Shown: piece by piece, positions 46,376 to 58,127 of the stretch
How positions within the stretch are numbered: the stretch's first letter is position 1
Layout of the letters: every line of letters begins with the position of its first letter
DNA from: Mantis religiosa
Lineage: Eukaryota > Arthropoda > Insecta > Mantodea > Mantidae
Direction: 5' to 3'
Assembly: GCA_030765055.1 (NCBI GenBank)
Contig: CM060954.1
Span: 111,852,772-111,916,771, forward strand
DNA length: 64,000 nucleotides
Translations under genes and position numbers: made by a program
The notes under the pieces: generated by a model
The model's input: only the letters and a program-made list of their open reading frames with translations
What the model was told of the DNA's origin: nothing
Database searches by the model: none

Positions 46376-47165
46376 GGAGCGGGACGGCTCTGGCGGTTTC
46401 TTCTGTGGCCCGCATTCGGGAGGTCCATGTTTGATTCCCGTGGCTGACCTAACTGACCCATGAGTTTTCTTCGGGGTTTTCTCGTGTCACCAGGCGAATG
46501 GTAGGTAGATTAATAACATCCCGCGAGTTTCCTTTCCCTCAATTTCATCTCCATTATCATTACGCATCATCTCTCATCTGGTGTACTCTTTAGGGTAAAA
46601 GCGTTGGTGTCGTCTGGCAGGATGATATGCTCTTGGTAAAACTTCCTCCTCGGTGGGACGGTCTCCATACTCTAAACCTGGTCTGGTGGGCCCGTTTCTG
46701 AACCCCAGTTGGCTGGGATGCCGGTTATACTGTCCTGCCGGGGAGTTTCCAACTGGTAAAGCATATGGATCCTGCCATCTACACTTTTTTGTTTGTAATT
46801 TACGTCCTCCAACTTAAAGTTATATCGGACGATGAATGGAACAGGTGAAATGATGCTCAAATGAGCCCTGGGTCCATAGAACTTAGTTACCCGACATTCG
46901 TCTTTCAGGATAAGGGAAAACCCTGGAAAAAACCTTATCCAGGTAACTCATTCTAACCAAAATTTGAACTCGGGACCTCTTAAACGTGAGGCAGACATGC
47001 TACCACCACGCTACCGAGGTGGGTCCCATCTGCACTGTCATGGCACCTCAGGAAACCTCATCCTTCCTCGTGGAAGTGCCTCACTTTGGGGGCATAGACT
47101 GAGTTTGGACGTCTGTGTCGAATCGTCTCCGTAGTGTAGTATAGTCCTTTAGGGGTGTGGTAGGA
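46376..47165 (+). mobile_element. SINE-D copy with long GC-rich body, split by SINE-A
   Basis: Head GGGACGGCTCTGGCGGTTTC, B-box part TGTTTGATTCCCGTGGC, then GGCGAATGGTAGGTAG shared with the copy at 54267. The next about 450 bp (46520-46774 and 47037-47165) remains GC-rich and has no other match here; it may be the element's own body or a neighbouring repeat. SINE-A interrupts it at 46786-47025. Confidence 0.55.
46786..47025 (-). mobile_element. SINE-A copy inserted in GC-rich repeat
   Basis: Flanked by CCATCTACACT (46775-46785) and CCATCTGCACT (47026-47036), an 11 bp duplication with one mismatch. Full-length minus copy: tail TTTTTTG, body CGGACGATGAATGGAACAGG, head complement ending CTACCGAGGTGGGT. 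Confidence 0.9.
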
Positions 47166-47481
47166 AGATTAAAAAAATCCCTTTAACATATTTTGTTTTT
47201 TCAAAAATGCCTATGACGATAATGATAATGTCAATGTTTAAGATGCTGTCATAAAAAATGTAGATCTTGAATTATCGAGAGCAGCCTCTGAAGATTCTCT
47301 TCATTCTGAATGATTTTTGTGCAACCGGTAAACTGTAAGAGATGTACAAAAGCTCACTGTACAACAAATTTTGATGTTGTTAATGCCTTTTTTGAAGGTA
47401 AACATTTACTGGATTTTTCTTATTATTTGTTTAAATTTGAAAATATACTTTTCTCAAATAAAATGTCCTCTCTCTTGGCCA

Positions 47482-47703
47482 CCGGTTGGCTCTCACCAAG
47501 GCGGCCCGGGTTCGATCCCAGGCGACCGCAAAGTGAGATTTGTGGTGGACAACACGGAGCTGGGGCGGGTTTTCTCCGGGATCTCCGGTTTCCCCCGCCA
47601 TCTCATTCCACCGGTGCTCCATCTTCATCTCATGTATCATCGGTGTCATCGCCTGCGGTGTCGTATGTAGTAAAAGTGGGCGTTAAACACTACACATTTC
47701 ATT
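47482..47703 (+). mobile_element. SINE-B copy, 5'-truncated
   Basis: Begins CCGGTTGGCTCTCACCAAGG, missing the A-box part of the head, then has a perfect B box GGGTTCGATCCCAG and full body to AACACTACACATTTC. Flanked by TCTCTCTTGGCCA (47469-47481) and TCTCTCTCGGCCA (47704-47716), 13 bp with one mismatch, so the truncation occurred on insertion. Confidence 0.85.
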
Positions 47704-47716
47704 TCTCTCTCGGCCA

Positions 47717-48983
47717 TTCAAAGAGAACGAAATTTCAGACATTACATTAACGTCCCACTTTTAAAATATTTTAACTTGCTCATAAAGCCTTTTCTGCCTC
47801 TATTTCTTATATACCTACAAAGATATATGCAATTTATATTTATATATGTATGTTTAATCATTCTTAACTATGTTTGTGTTGATTAATACGAAAGTAGGTA
47901 GAAAAATGGACTTTTGTATGAACAGTTTGTAGTTGGAAATAATTTGACTACAACTCCATTTTTTCTTGCTTCACATGTTATATATATACTCAGGTTACAG
48001 TTTTAAAAAATAGAAACCTAAAACTAGGATGATAAAATTGAGTTGTTGGAGAAGCATTCCCAAAACAAACAAAAAAATGAGGCGGCGTGAGAGCATCTTG
48101 ATATATTGTTAAAGTACACACCGCAATCTTGGTATTTTACGCACGAACATACGTAATCTAAAAATAACCGTTGTTTTGGTCGTGTTAGTCAGGGTTTTGC
48201 TTGATTGCTGTGAGCATCAGGTTTTCGTTGATGAAGTGAAGGGAATAAAACTGGCAAAATGAAAGGTCGGCGAGCGGAAGTCTCTAATAGAGACATGGCC
48301 CAGATAGCAAAGTCGAGCAGGATTTGTGAATTCACCCTCCAGTTTCCTCCTACAATATCAGCATAAGCTCTCTCCAAGTTACACTTTAATCCTTTTGCAA
48401 CTTTTCTTCTAAATTCTACACATTCCGGCCTCCGGTTGTTATTAGAGTCTGCCTTAATACCTCCGTATTTTAAAACTACATTCATATTCTTAATTTTCCA
48501 AAGTTTTCCCTTTTACAACCCACATAATTAGAAAGTATTCGCCAGAAAACAGTTTCTGGTTGATTGCTCTTGAAAGTGTGTGAAGTGCATTCGGAGATTG
48601 CTTACAAAACAAGATGGAATCGAAGATGAATGCTGAAGCCCCTATTTCAAACCTAATTCAGATAACATAATGCTTCAGATAACAGACCAGCCCGTGACTT
48701 ATGTCATTCAAAGATCGGCGTTGTATAATATCTAACTGTAGGCTCGTGTCCAGGAATACTCATATATTATTGATGGCATTGAAATTCCATGCTCTTTGCA
48801 TGCCCACAAGAAAAACAAACATTTGAAAAACCTGATGTGTGGCAACACTACATTTCTTCTATTAAGAAATGAAGGAAACAAACTATCTTTCTGCCGTAAA
48901 AGTGGTTTATACAGAAGGATATGCGTTAATTAACATATATCCGTTTATTATGCTATCCATACTCGTACACTGCAAGCTACCTA
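47717..48983. other. Non-coding stretch with one unidentified frame
   Basis: A 98-codon minus frame (48189-48485) begins MNVVLKYGGIKADSNNNRRP and has a protein-like middle (CNLERAYADIVGGNWRVN), but I do not recognise it. The rest is AT-rich. Confidence 0.35.
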
Positions 48984-50137
48984 ATCTCTGTTTCATATAA
49001 CCGTGTCCCGCGTGCAAACCTTCCCCCTCATCCTAATTGGCTAATGCTTTCGCGCCATAGGCCATAGGCGTTGTCTTCCCTTCCACTTAAAACTGCAGTA
49101 AACGTCATAGAAATTGTCAGGAAGATAGATAAAATCATACAAATAAGAATATGAAGGCTTGCAAAATTAATGAAGTTTATAATGAAACTGAGCAAGTTGA
49201 AACCGAATGAATGAGCAGTGAAACTGAAACAAGTTTATAATGAAAGGCCTTGGGCCTTTTTCCACTGGGAAATTTTAAAACCAGCACACATACCTTGCAA
49301 AAATGCTTGTCTTTCAGTTTTAAAAGTCGTGTCACGCCATACTTGTGCGTCTTTCACGTCTTTCATTCACCCAAGACTCGTCAAGGTAGTATATTTTGCG
49401 ATTTGTATCTCGGTACAATCTGATTGTCCTTACATAACGTCTTCGCCACACAGCAGTATCGCCCCTGGAGTGATAAGTTTTCCTACTGTCTCAATGTCAC
49501 GATGTTCCTACGCATCTAACACTCACACATGTAAGTTCAGAGCACAGCTGTTGAACTTCTCTCACTGACAAAGACGGATTATTTTGTGTGAGTGCATTAA
49601 ACACATGCAGCACAATTTTTTCGCCGCTTTGTAAAGGTTTTCCCTTGCGATACTTCAGCGAAAAATTGGCGGTGGACTCTGCCATTATACATGTGATAAG
49701 TACACGCGCAATAAACGATCAATAAAATAATTTAGCTCTCGCAGTTGACACAGCACACCTTCGAATGGCGATATATGACTAATCCAGTTCAAAACAAGGT
49801 CAGTGATAAAAGTCATATAAACAAATATGCCATCACTATCGCTAAATCACGTGCTATCGCGCCGTGTGATTGAGAGCAAAGGAACCTCCTCTTTACTTCG
49901 TTTTAGAATTAACATGCATTTCAGATAAATCAACTCTGTTGCGTAATATATTTAATTAAAACAGTTACAACATATAAATTTGACAATTCTCTTCCAACAT
50001 ATAAAGATATATCATCATGTTAAATAATGAACTGATTTTTACCTCACAACAGTCTGTACTGCAATAGCAGCCAATGAGAGGTGATAAGGCCACGTCACCG
50101 TTAAGAGATACGGGGCAAGCTTATGTGAAACAAGGAT
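48984..50137 (-). mobile_element. DDE element, copy 2, C-terminally deleted
   Basis: Inverse of 29629-31007. Ends ATCTCTGTTTCATATAACCG (left) and, on the minus strand, ATCCTTGTTTCACATAAGCT, each flanked by TA (48982-48983, 50138-50139). It carries the same transposase N-terminal half and the same jump into the 3' terminal region as copy 1, plus a small local duplication of a TTTCATTATAAACTT block. Confidence 0.8.
49245..49685 (-). pseudogene. DDE transposase N-terminal half, copy 2
   Basis: ATG at 49685; MAESTANFSLKYRKGKPLQS then open to 49497, reading NPSLSVREVQQLCSEL where copy 1 has a stop. After frameshifts a degraded IYLDESWVNE block (first catalytic Asp) and a CWF..FP(V/S)GK-like end follow. 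The sequence then leaves coding homology at the same place as copy 1. Confidence 0.7.
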
Positions 50138-50811
50138 TAGACATCTGTTATGGCTACCAGTACCCAGGAGGAAGGATGATGTGAACGTACCACAACAGAA
50201 TAATTTCTTTTCTTCTTAAACCTGTTTCAACAAATACAAAAGCTATCAAGTTATTTCTATTCTGATAGTAATTGGATTAAAACCTAAAACAATTCACCAA
50301 AAAGCTAGGTCAAAGCAAGACATTGGAAATTGCTATGAAAATAACCTCTTGTTTCAAGAGTGTAAAGTCCATTTATAAAAAAAGGTTGCGTCACGTAAAT
50401 TAAGTAAATATCAAGTCTTATTATCACATAATGGAAGCATTAAAGGAAACTTAACAAAACCAACTGTGAACACTTCTGCTTATGGCCCGAACAGCTTAAC
50501 CTCACACGTTATCTGCTTATTGTAATTGTAAACCTGCAGGAACAAAAAAGTTTTAAAAGTAGCTTATTGAAAATTGAAAATTGAAAATTGAAAATTTACT
50601 GAAGATATATTCTGATAGCTGACAAACTGTTACTCATTCATAATTCAGGAATGATTAGCTGACCTGGTTTTAGAAATTAATATGTATTAATGTCTCGTGG
50701 AATATTAGTCCCCCCCCCCTTTTTTGCAGCGTTCTCTTTATCTGTGTTTTATATGTTATTTGTGTAAGGTACTTAATTCCTACTATAAAAATATTACAAA
50801 TATTTTTAGGA
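50138..50811. other. Non-coding stretch
   Basis: No gene recognised. GAAAATT is repeated four to five times near 50567-50596, and a C10 run lies at 50710-50719. Confidence 0.5.
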
Positions 50812-51003
50812 CTAGGTAGATAATGATTATCCGGCTTGTGGGCCGTGGTCTAGAAGAAAATCTTCCAGACGTATCAGTCGCAGCCGAGAATATGACAGTG
50901 TTACGATCACGCCACTGAGAATGTTCGACGCAGCTTCGAACGAAACGTCTGGAAGAAGATTTTCCACTAGGCCACGACCATAATCACTATCTACCTACCT
51001 AAT
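50812..51003. repeat. Long imperfect inverted repeat
   Basis: The left arm (about 50812-50872) contains GGTAGATAATGATTATCCGG, GGGCCGTGGTCTAGAAGAAA and CTTCCAGACG. The right arm (about 50951-51003) contains CGTCTGGAAGAAGATTTTCC, ACTAGGCCACGACCATAATC and ACTATCTACC, the reverse complement with small differences. Spacer about 80 bp, with AGCTTCGAACGAAACGTCTGG. The family is unknown to me; a Penelope-like or fold-back element end is possible. Confidence 0.6.
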
Positions 51004-53880
51004 TACTCCGGCGGTGAAAGCCTACGTACTTCAATTTTTAGGATTGTTTGCCTGCCATTATTTTATATATTTTTGTACTGTTCCCTAACATGACTTTGGC
51101 TTTGGAAACATTTTCAGATAGTAAATAAATTAAATAAATAAATTTTCAACGGGATTGTTCAGTTGTTAATATATCAGAGTTCGCGCTAGGTCAGTCCCAA
51201 ACTAGGAACCAACCAATTAGCATATCGTTCGTGAAGTTGATTTTTATGCACCGATTGCATCTTTGTCTTTAAGTTTCTTTTTTAAAATCCAAGGATATTT
51301 TTTGTTGTATTTTCTACATATTTATTATGGAACAGTGGTTCAGTTTTAGGTATGAGTATAATCCCCTTTTGCCAAACTGTCTTATCTAGGGTCGCCGTTT
51401 GAATCACCTGTCCCGTAATTTGTTATGCACAGGTTTCCTCTTTCTTTGTGATATGTTGCAATAACTTTAAGGTCATTGTTATGTGAACGCGTAATTTTCT
51501 CTACGAGTAATGTGCCATCTAGCTTGTTCCATGCTGTTTCTCTGCATTTAATATGTACATTGTCTCTTTAAATTACACACAAAATGCTCAGTTATCCATT
51601 TTAGAACATTATTTCGTCGTATATCCTAATGATAGCTGTTGCGATGAGAATTTTTCACACCTTATTTCAGATGCCTTCATTTTAAAGACGAACAAGCATC
51701 GGGCATGTGTTTTATTGCGATATATTTAACTTCTACAATCTTATAAAATCATTTAAGTTACACTGATTTCATGACCTTTAAAATAAATTTCGGTTACAAA
51801 GAATTGCTGGGCGGATGTTGGAAAACAAGCTGGAATCCCTTGAATTCTTTGATACACCACACTGCCATAATTTTTGTAGACACAGTGAAAGAGATAAATT
51901 TTCAGGCAATAGAAAAATCTAAATCTGACGTCATCTATCACCCATCATTGTATCGTAGCTGAAGCCTGGAGTGGTTTAATTACGAGTATTTAGTGTCTAT
52001 TTGCTCTCATGTGCCGCAAGGTTATATTTGTATATTTGGGTCTTCGAAATGTACGTCCCTTGCTTATATCCTTTTTTCTTGTTTGTTTCTTTCCTTTATA
52101 TTCTTCTAATAATTTTATTGCATTTTTATAAAATCTCAATGAATTAATAAAGAAAGGAATCAATATTGTGCAGATTGGGGGCTGGAGAGCGTTGAATCAG
52201 CAATTTTCTGAACTCACACTTGAACTCTAAGCTGGCGTGCCCTTGGTCATGCGTCTTAAAAGTATTCATTAGGAAGTGAAAGGTCAGAAGCGTAGAAATT
52301 TCTTTCAGTTAGGGAAAGATATGAGAAAGTTAATTTTCTCCACATTTTAATATGGTATTTTCTGATAACTAAACCTAACCACTTCTCGATTTCACTATGG
52401 AGATATCTGATGACTTTATTTTAATTAAATGTTCTTAGTATTTCTGAAATACTAGCAAAAGTCAACTTACATATAATACGAGTTTTGAGAAATACCTCTT
52501 TGAAAAAGTGAATAGAGCCGCTGAGCAGTGTTTAGCCATTTTTTCAGTTTTCTTTTCCAATCATTGATACAACCAATAAAAGTATTCTTTTCATATTCTT
52601 TTAAAATGAGTTTTATTTTCGCCTTATGTCCACAATGTATTGTGTTTCTTAAAAGATATTCAACAAAAGTTAGTTTTGAAGTAATTACAGAAAACAGAAC
52701 GATACAGGTAATATTAGCAATACCATTATGAAATTACAAGCCAGTGAAATAGTGTCACCCTTAAGTATAAAAAACCTGGGATCAGGAATGCTATCTCTCG
52801 TACTTTATTTCAACCAGTTTATACCCGAGAATGTGATGGCAAGTTAGCATATTCCAGATACAGGACTTAGCACGAAATAGAATTTGGCCAGAAGATAAAG
52901 GATCAGAAATGAATAATTATGCCATTGCGGGAAAATTAAGTTGAAATTATTGGAAAAATATAATTAAGAAAGTTACACGGATAAAAGTGTTCATAAGATG
53001 TTCAAAAGAATACGTCATCAATTTCAGGATTCCCTCGGTGCTACGCTCACTTGTTTCTTTCGGAAAGCACTCCCCTTCATCTTAGGGTCATAACTAAAGC
53101 AGTACCCAACGGAATTAGAACCGTGAAAATGATAGTCATCTCGATAGCGAGATAGGATCAGTTCGGTCAAGGAGCTGGCGGCAAGGGTGATGATGGCACA
53201 CGTGCGGGGTTAACTTGACATACATTCTCAGCATCTTGAATCTTCGTGCGTTGACCTCTCTTCCTTAAGGTTTTCCATTACTGCCCAGAAGTGGGTCTGG
53301 TAGTTCTAAATCATTGGGTCGGAAACAAGATGCATTACAATTCGATCCGAAGGAGACGGCGTTTCTCTTGATTGCTGTTGGGACGGGGGCCCTTGGGTTG
53401 GGAAGGTCTAGGTTCCACATGATTTGAGAATGAGGCAAACAGACTGTCTCAGAACCACGTAGTGTTTTATTATGAGACTATTGTTATTCAGCTCCGTAGC
53501 CCGGGTCAAGCGTGGAAGATTTGTGTTTGAAGAACGTGCACGGTGAGAAACGGAAATTAATGGACCAACTGATATTGTCGTAAAATGAAATTGAAGGTTA
53601 TCATTCACAAGATGCACATTCGAGTCGAGCAATCTGCTAAAATACAATTTACAGTAAGTTACAGAGCAAACCAAGAACTTAGCAAGAAACCTTGATTTCT
53701 GGTATTGTTACAATAGTGCGACGATACATTAGTGCTATTTTTATGTCCTCTACTTTGACTAATTGAGTACATTGCTAGCTGAGGCTTTTAGTTATAATTT
53801 TCACCCAATTCTTACACTGAATAATAGTTTAGCGTTCGCTTATTTAAGCTATTTATGTGACCAATGTACGTAAAATGTTC
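51004..53880. other. Non-coding stretch
   Basis: About 2.9 kb without recognised genes or repeats. 53000-53410 is somewhat richer in G+C and has a perfect short inverted repeat ATCTCG / CGAGAT near 53138-53153, but no convincing frame. Confidence 0.45.
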
Positions 53881-54148
<268 letters not shown>

Positions 54149-54266
54149 TGTGAATGAGCCTATGTAGGACTACGCCAAATATTTAGAGACGTTTCATAGC
54201 TCTTCTATTAATCCAAAGTTGTCTCATTCTTTGGCTGTCGGTTGTTTTTCTCTCGTCTGTCCACGT

Positions 54267-54408
54267 ACCGAGCGGGTTGGCTCAGGCGGTTTCGTCTGTG
54301 GCCCACATTCGGGAGGCATGGGTTTGATTCCCGTGGTCGACCTGCTTGACCCATAGGTTTTTTCGGTTTTTTCCCGGGTCGCTAGGCGAATGCTGGGTAG
54401 GTTAATTA
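54267..54408 (+). mobile_element. SINE-D copy
   Basis: ACCGAGCGGGTTGGCTCAGG head, GTTTGATTCCCGTGG B-box region, then GACCTGCTTGACCCATAGG and GGCGAATGCTGGGTAGG. Same family as 46376. It lies about 120 bp after the triplet microsatellite. The body after GGTTAATTA is missing. Confidence 0.75.
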
Positions 54409-55082
54409 CGTTAATGCTAGCATCAGTAATTAATTGTTAGCATTTGTGTATTTGTCTTCTTGCGAACCTTCCATGATAAAGGCATCAGTTTGTTCAGCAA
54501 ACTCACTGTCATAACTGTTAATTCTACTTTTGATTGACTGAAGTTATGTGCCTAGTTAAAAATGTTCTGGTTTCATGTCACAGTAAATTGACAGTCACTT
54601 TTCTTCAAAATATTTTCGCTGCAATAATTTGTGATCTGGAGAACACTGTTAAAGCGAAATGCTGAATCCTTAGCAATAACAAGTGTTACAATACTATGGA
54701 CAGCAAAAATACCTAGTTACAAGATGATTATAAGTAAGGTTTGGTGGATATAGTAGACAATTTAAAAAGAAATTAAAAAAGTTAATTTTATTTCAGAAAG
54801 GCCAAGGTTTCTGTCCCTTCCAAATACCTCAACACACGATTTATGTACATGCTTTCAATTTATTGAAATATATAGAAATGGAAACTTTGTCTAGCATCCA
54901 TAACATGCAGAATGTGAACTGATAAGAATTCAGCAGCACAGTTATATTCAGTTACTTTTGTGCAAATGGGGCCAAAGACGTTATTAGGAGTATACGATTC
55001 CAGTTTTTCAGTCTGGTGAAGTGAATTTTAAACAAGTTTTATTGCCATGTGTTGAGCCCTCTCAAGCGCTTTTTAAGTACAT
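54409..55082. other. Non-coding stretch
   Basis: Nothing recognised. Confidence 0.5.
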
Positions 55083-55525
55083 CGTGACTTTGTGGGTTCG
55101 TGGAATTTAAAGTCCGAGTTGCAGATATTCCAAATGTTCTTTATTTCAGTAGAAATACATTACGTTACATACACACAATGTACCAAAGTCGATGGCAGTA
55201 ATATCGTTCTGATTACATCAGCTCTCGTTACAACAACTCTACAGCTGTTTACTGCTTACGACTGTTCGTGACAAACTCTTGGCGAGTCGTCGCCTTCTTA
55301 AATACCCCATTGATAAATTCTAGATATTTCCGGAACAATAAAGAAACCGAATAATCTCTATCAACCAAGACGTCACCAGAAATTTCCATTTATCTCAGTT
55401 TGTTTGTTTCGGCAGACTTTTATCGCGCGCTATCTTTAACTGCTTATGCAAGCTCTTTATTACCGTGAAACACTATCGGTCTGTTATCTATTTGCGCCGA
55501 AACTTTTATGCCCGTTGCCGCGACA
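55083..55525 (-). mobile_element. Solo LTR, family A, copy 3
   Basis: Left end CGTGACTTTGTGGGTTCGTG (first base T changed to C), right end GCCGCGACA. Closely similar to copy 2 throughout (for example CACCAGAAATTTCCATTTAT and CAGCTGTTTACTGCT). Flanks are ACAT and CTAT, so the target duplication is no longer clear. 443 bp, no internal region nearby. Confidence 0.75.
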
Positions 55526-57229
55526 CTATTGTGGCGGAGATTTACATAGTCTGTGCCAGCATTTCAGAGAATTGGGTAAATAAGACGGTAGAGCGCAGGC
55601 CAAAAGCTAGATCATAAATGTAAAATATTTAACAGAATGGTACTAAAGCGGTGGATTCTCAACATACAACTGGACTAAATAGGCACTCCTCTTCCATTTA
55701 ACAGAGAGAAATGAAAGTGTTTCACAAAAACGATTGGTTTAAAGCATTTTAAGTTGGCGTACTTGTCTGTGTCTTGTCTCATGTTTCAACAAAGCGTAGG
55801 TTTGTTCTTTATCCAGGACTACACAACTGTAAGCATGGCTGCACGGCAAAGGCGTTGCGTTAAGAATTTTGCATGGGGGCTGCGGGTTCGTGTGTGCCTG
55901 TAATAGGAAAAATAGTAAAAGCGGATAACGAATCAGAGAAAGGGGGAAAAAAGAATGGGAGCAGGCTGATAGAGTAAAGGAAAAATAATAATCCGAGTAG
56001 AATTGCTTATATATTAGAACGATTCCTACAGTGCACAGGAAATAATTTGCCTTTATCGATGCAAGTATATTAGTCTCGTAAAAGCAAGTATTATGTTATT
56101 ATATATTTTAGATTCTATAACCCTTTACCAAAATTACAATTTGCTAGGCTCAGATTTATCAGCATACGACATTAAAGTGGATAGCCGCTTAAAATAGCGC
56201 GTGCTGGATTGCCTTTTATCCCAACCCTCCAGTGATTGACATTAATGCATTGGGATTTCTGACCAAGACCAAACTGAAATTAAATGTCAGCTATTTAAAG
56301 ATGTAATAAGCTTCATCTTCACTTGTGTGAGACATGCAAGCTAGAACAGTTTCAACACGATTATTCAATAGCTATGTATAGAACCGGTCAACATAACGAA
56401 AGGCTTTTGAGGTATAGAAATGCAGCTAAGAAGAGGTCGACATGAAATATGTTTCCAAATATCTAATCATTAGTAGAACTGCAACCAGGTATTAACTTAT
56501 GCAATTGACAGAGATGCTCCAATTGTAAGTTAACATTTCTAAATCTTGCAGGTTTTATCTGAATGTTTTCGAAATGTTCTCACATACTGCCTTACTCAAT
56601 TATAAGTGCGTCTGGAATTTCAAGGAGGCGTCTTAAATACTTTTTAGAAAGAAAAAAAAAGGGTTTATTTTAATGATTAGCTAATTAATCAAGTGTGCAT
56701 GATGCATAAATAGCACTTTACAAAAAACTAATCTACTGCCATCTTATTTAAATACCAGTATACAAAACCATGTTGACTATTCTGGTTGCCCCAGAAATAA
56801 ATCTTAAACCTTCAAGGTTTAACCCTGCAATATTTATTAGTTTAAAATGTTAGCAAAACCCACATGCGAATTTCTTAAATTCATTATCCTTAAGTTTGTG
56901 CTGAAAATTTGAACAAATTTGGTTGAAATCCACACTACATCAAGTGGAATAATTTTTATACGCAAACGTGTGAGAAAAATCGAAATCCAGTAAAATGCAT
57001 TTTCAAGTAAATATATGAATTAGGCCGTAGGACATGTGCATTTTGCATTTAAGTGGTCACGTGTTGAAGATTAGAGTGTCGAGAGCAGAAACCCATGGTA
57101 AGTAATTTATGCAAAAGATTCAAAGTATTTTTGAACATTAAATTGCGTTTTACTTCACTTTTGAGAACTCGTCAGCAGTATTTTATATTCCGCGTGTCCT
57201 TTCTCGGTCAACTGAACCTCCGTGTTATA
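55526..57229. other. Non-coding stretch
   Basis: Nothing recognised in about 1.7 kb. Confidence 0.5.
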
Positions 57230-57420
57230 GGTCTGTCTCTCTCTCTCGCCCTCTCTTTATCATCTGGTTAACATTGAATTTCCATGAAGCCCTAGGCCGT
57301 CCCCTCTGTCTCCTGAGATGACCATTCCAGAAATGTCCTGGGCTATCCCTCCTTGTCCATTCGGTTGACATGTCTACATCCTGGCTCCTCCGTTTCCATC
57401 ATCTGTCTCCACATTCCTCT
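57230..57420 (-). pseudogene. Possible non-LTR reverse transcriptase C-terminal scrap
   Basis: The minus strand has a frame reading CRHVNRMDKEG, close to the GHVxRMD motif near the C-terminus of several LINE reverse transcriptases, followed by stops. Pyrimidine-rich + strand. Recognition rests on this short motif. Confidence 0.3.
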
Positions 57421-58125
57421 TTTTCTCAAGCTTTGATACTTTTGCTCCTTTACGAATACCATCTATCTCCACTGGTTGTATCCTTTTTGTAAGTAACTGT
57501 ACCCTCCACAACTGTTAGCGGCATTCTCCTCTTTGTTTATTCCTGCTTTGTACAATTTTCTTCAGATTTTCATTTCTTCTCTTGCCTATATTAACTCTGT
57601 TACTTCATAACAACTTTCTGATTCATGAATTTTGGATCCTAAACATTTAAACTAACTCCCTTCTAAAGCTATTAAGAATATAAACTACTCTTTTAGTTTA
57701 TTGAATAGTTGGACCATATATGAGCGATGGGTACCCTTAGGGAATGGTGTCCCTCAAACATTACCTCTTAACTTAATGATGTCCCAACTTCAACTGCACT
57801 TGAACTACCACCTCAACAGAGGCGTTCCAGAACAGTGCTCAGGCAGATTCTCTGGTACTGAAGCGGGACAGTAAGGAAACATGACGAGATTCAGCAATAC
57901 ACAACACTGCATGTTATCTTGTGATGTATCTGTTAGAGCATTAAAACTTTCTCTGATGATGCATTCTTCATTTTAGTTCGTCTAAACTCTTCCCGTTTCC
58001 TGTGAAAGCTTAGAAACATCGTTCTCCAAGCGTAAGAGTTTGATTATGAGCGCTGCTTGATAAATTTCATGCTGGCCCATTAGTGATGGGCAAATATCAC
58101 CAAGTGAACATTACCAAAGTGTATA
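57421..58125. other. Non-coding stretch
   Basis: Nothing recognised apart from continued pyrimidine-rich sequence to about 57560. Confidence 0.45.
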
Positions 58126-58127
58126 TA

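Noticed and set aside
29629..50137. A composite transposon bounded by the two inverted DDE copies
   Set aside because: Each copy has its own TA flanks and terminal repeats at both ends, so they are independent insertions; the 18 kb between holds only unrelated repeats.
57240..57260. Short CT run as a microsatellite feature
   Set aside because: Too short and interrupted to list separately.
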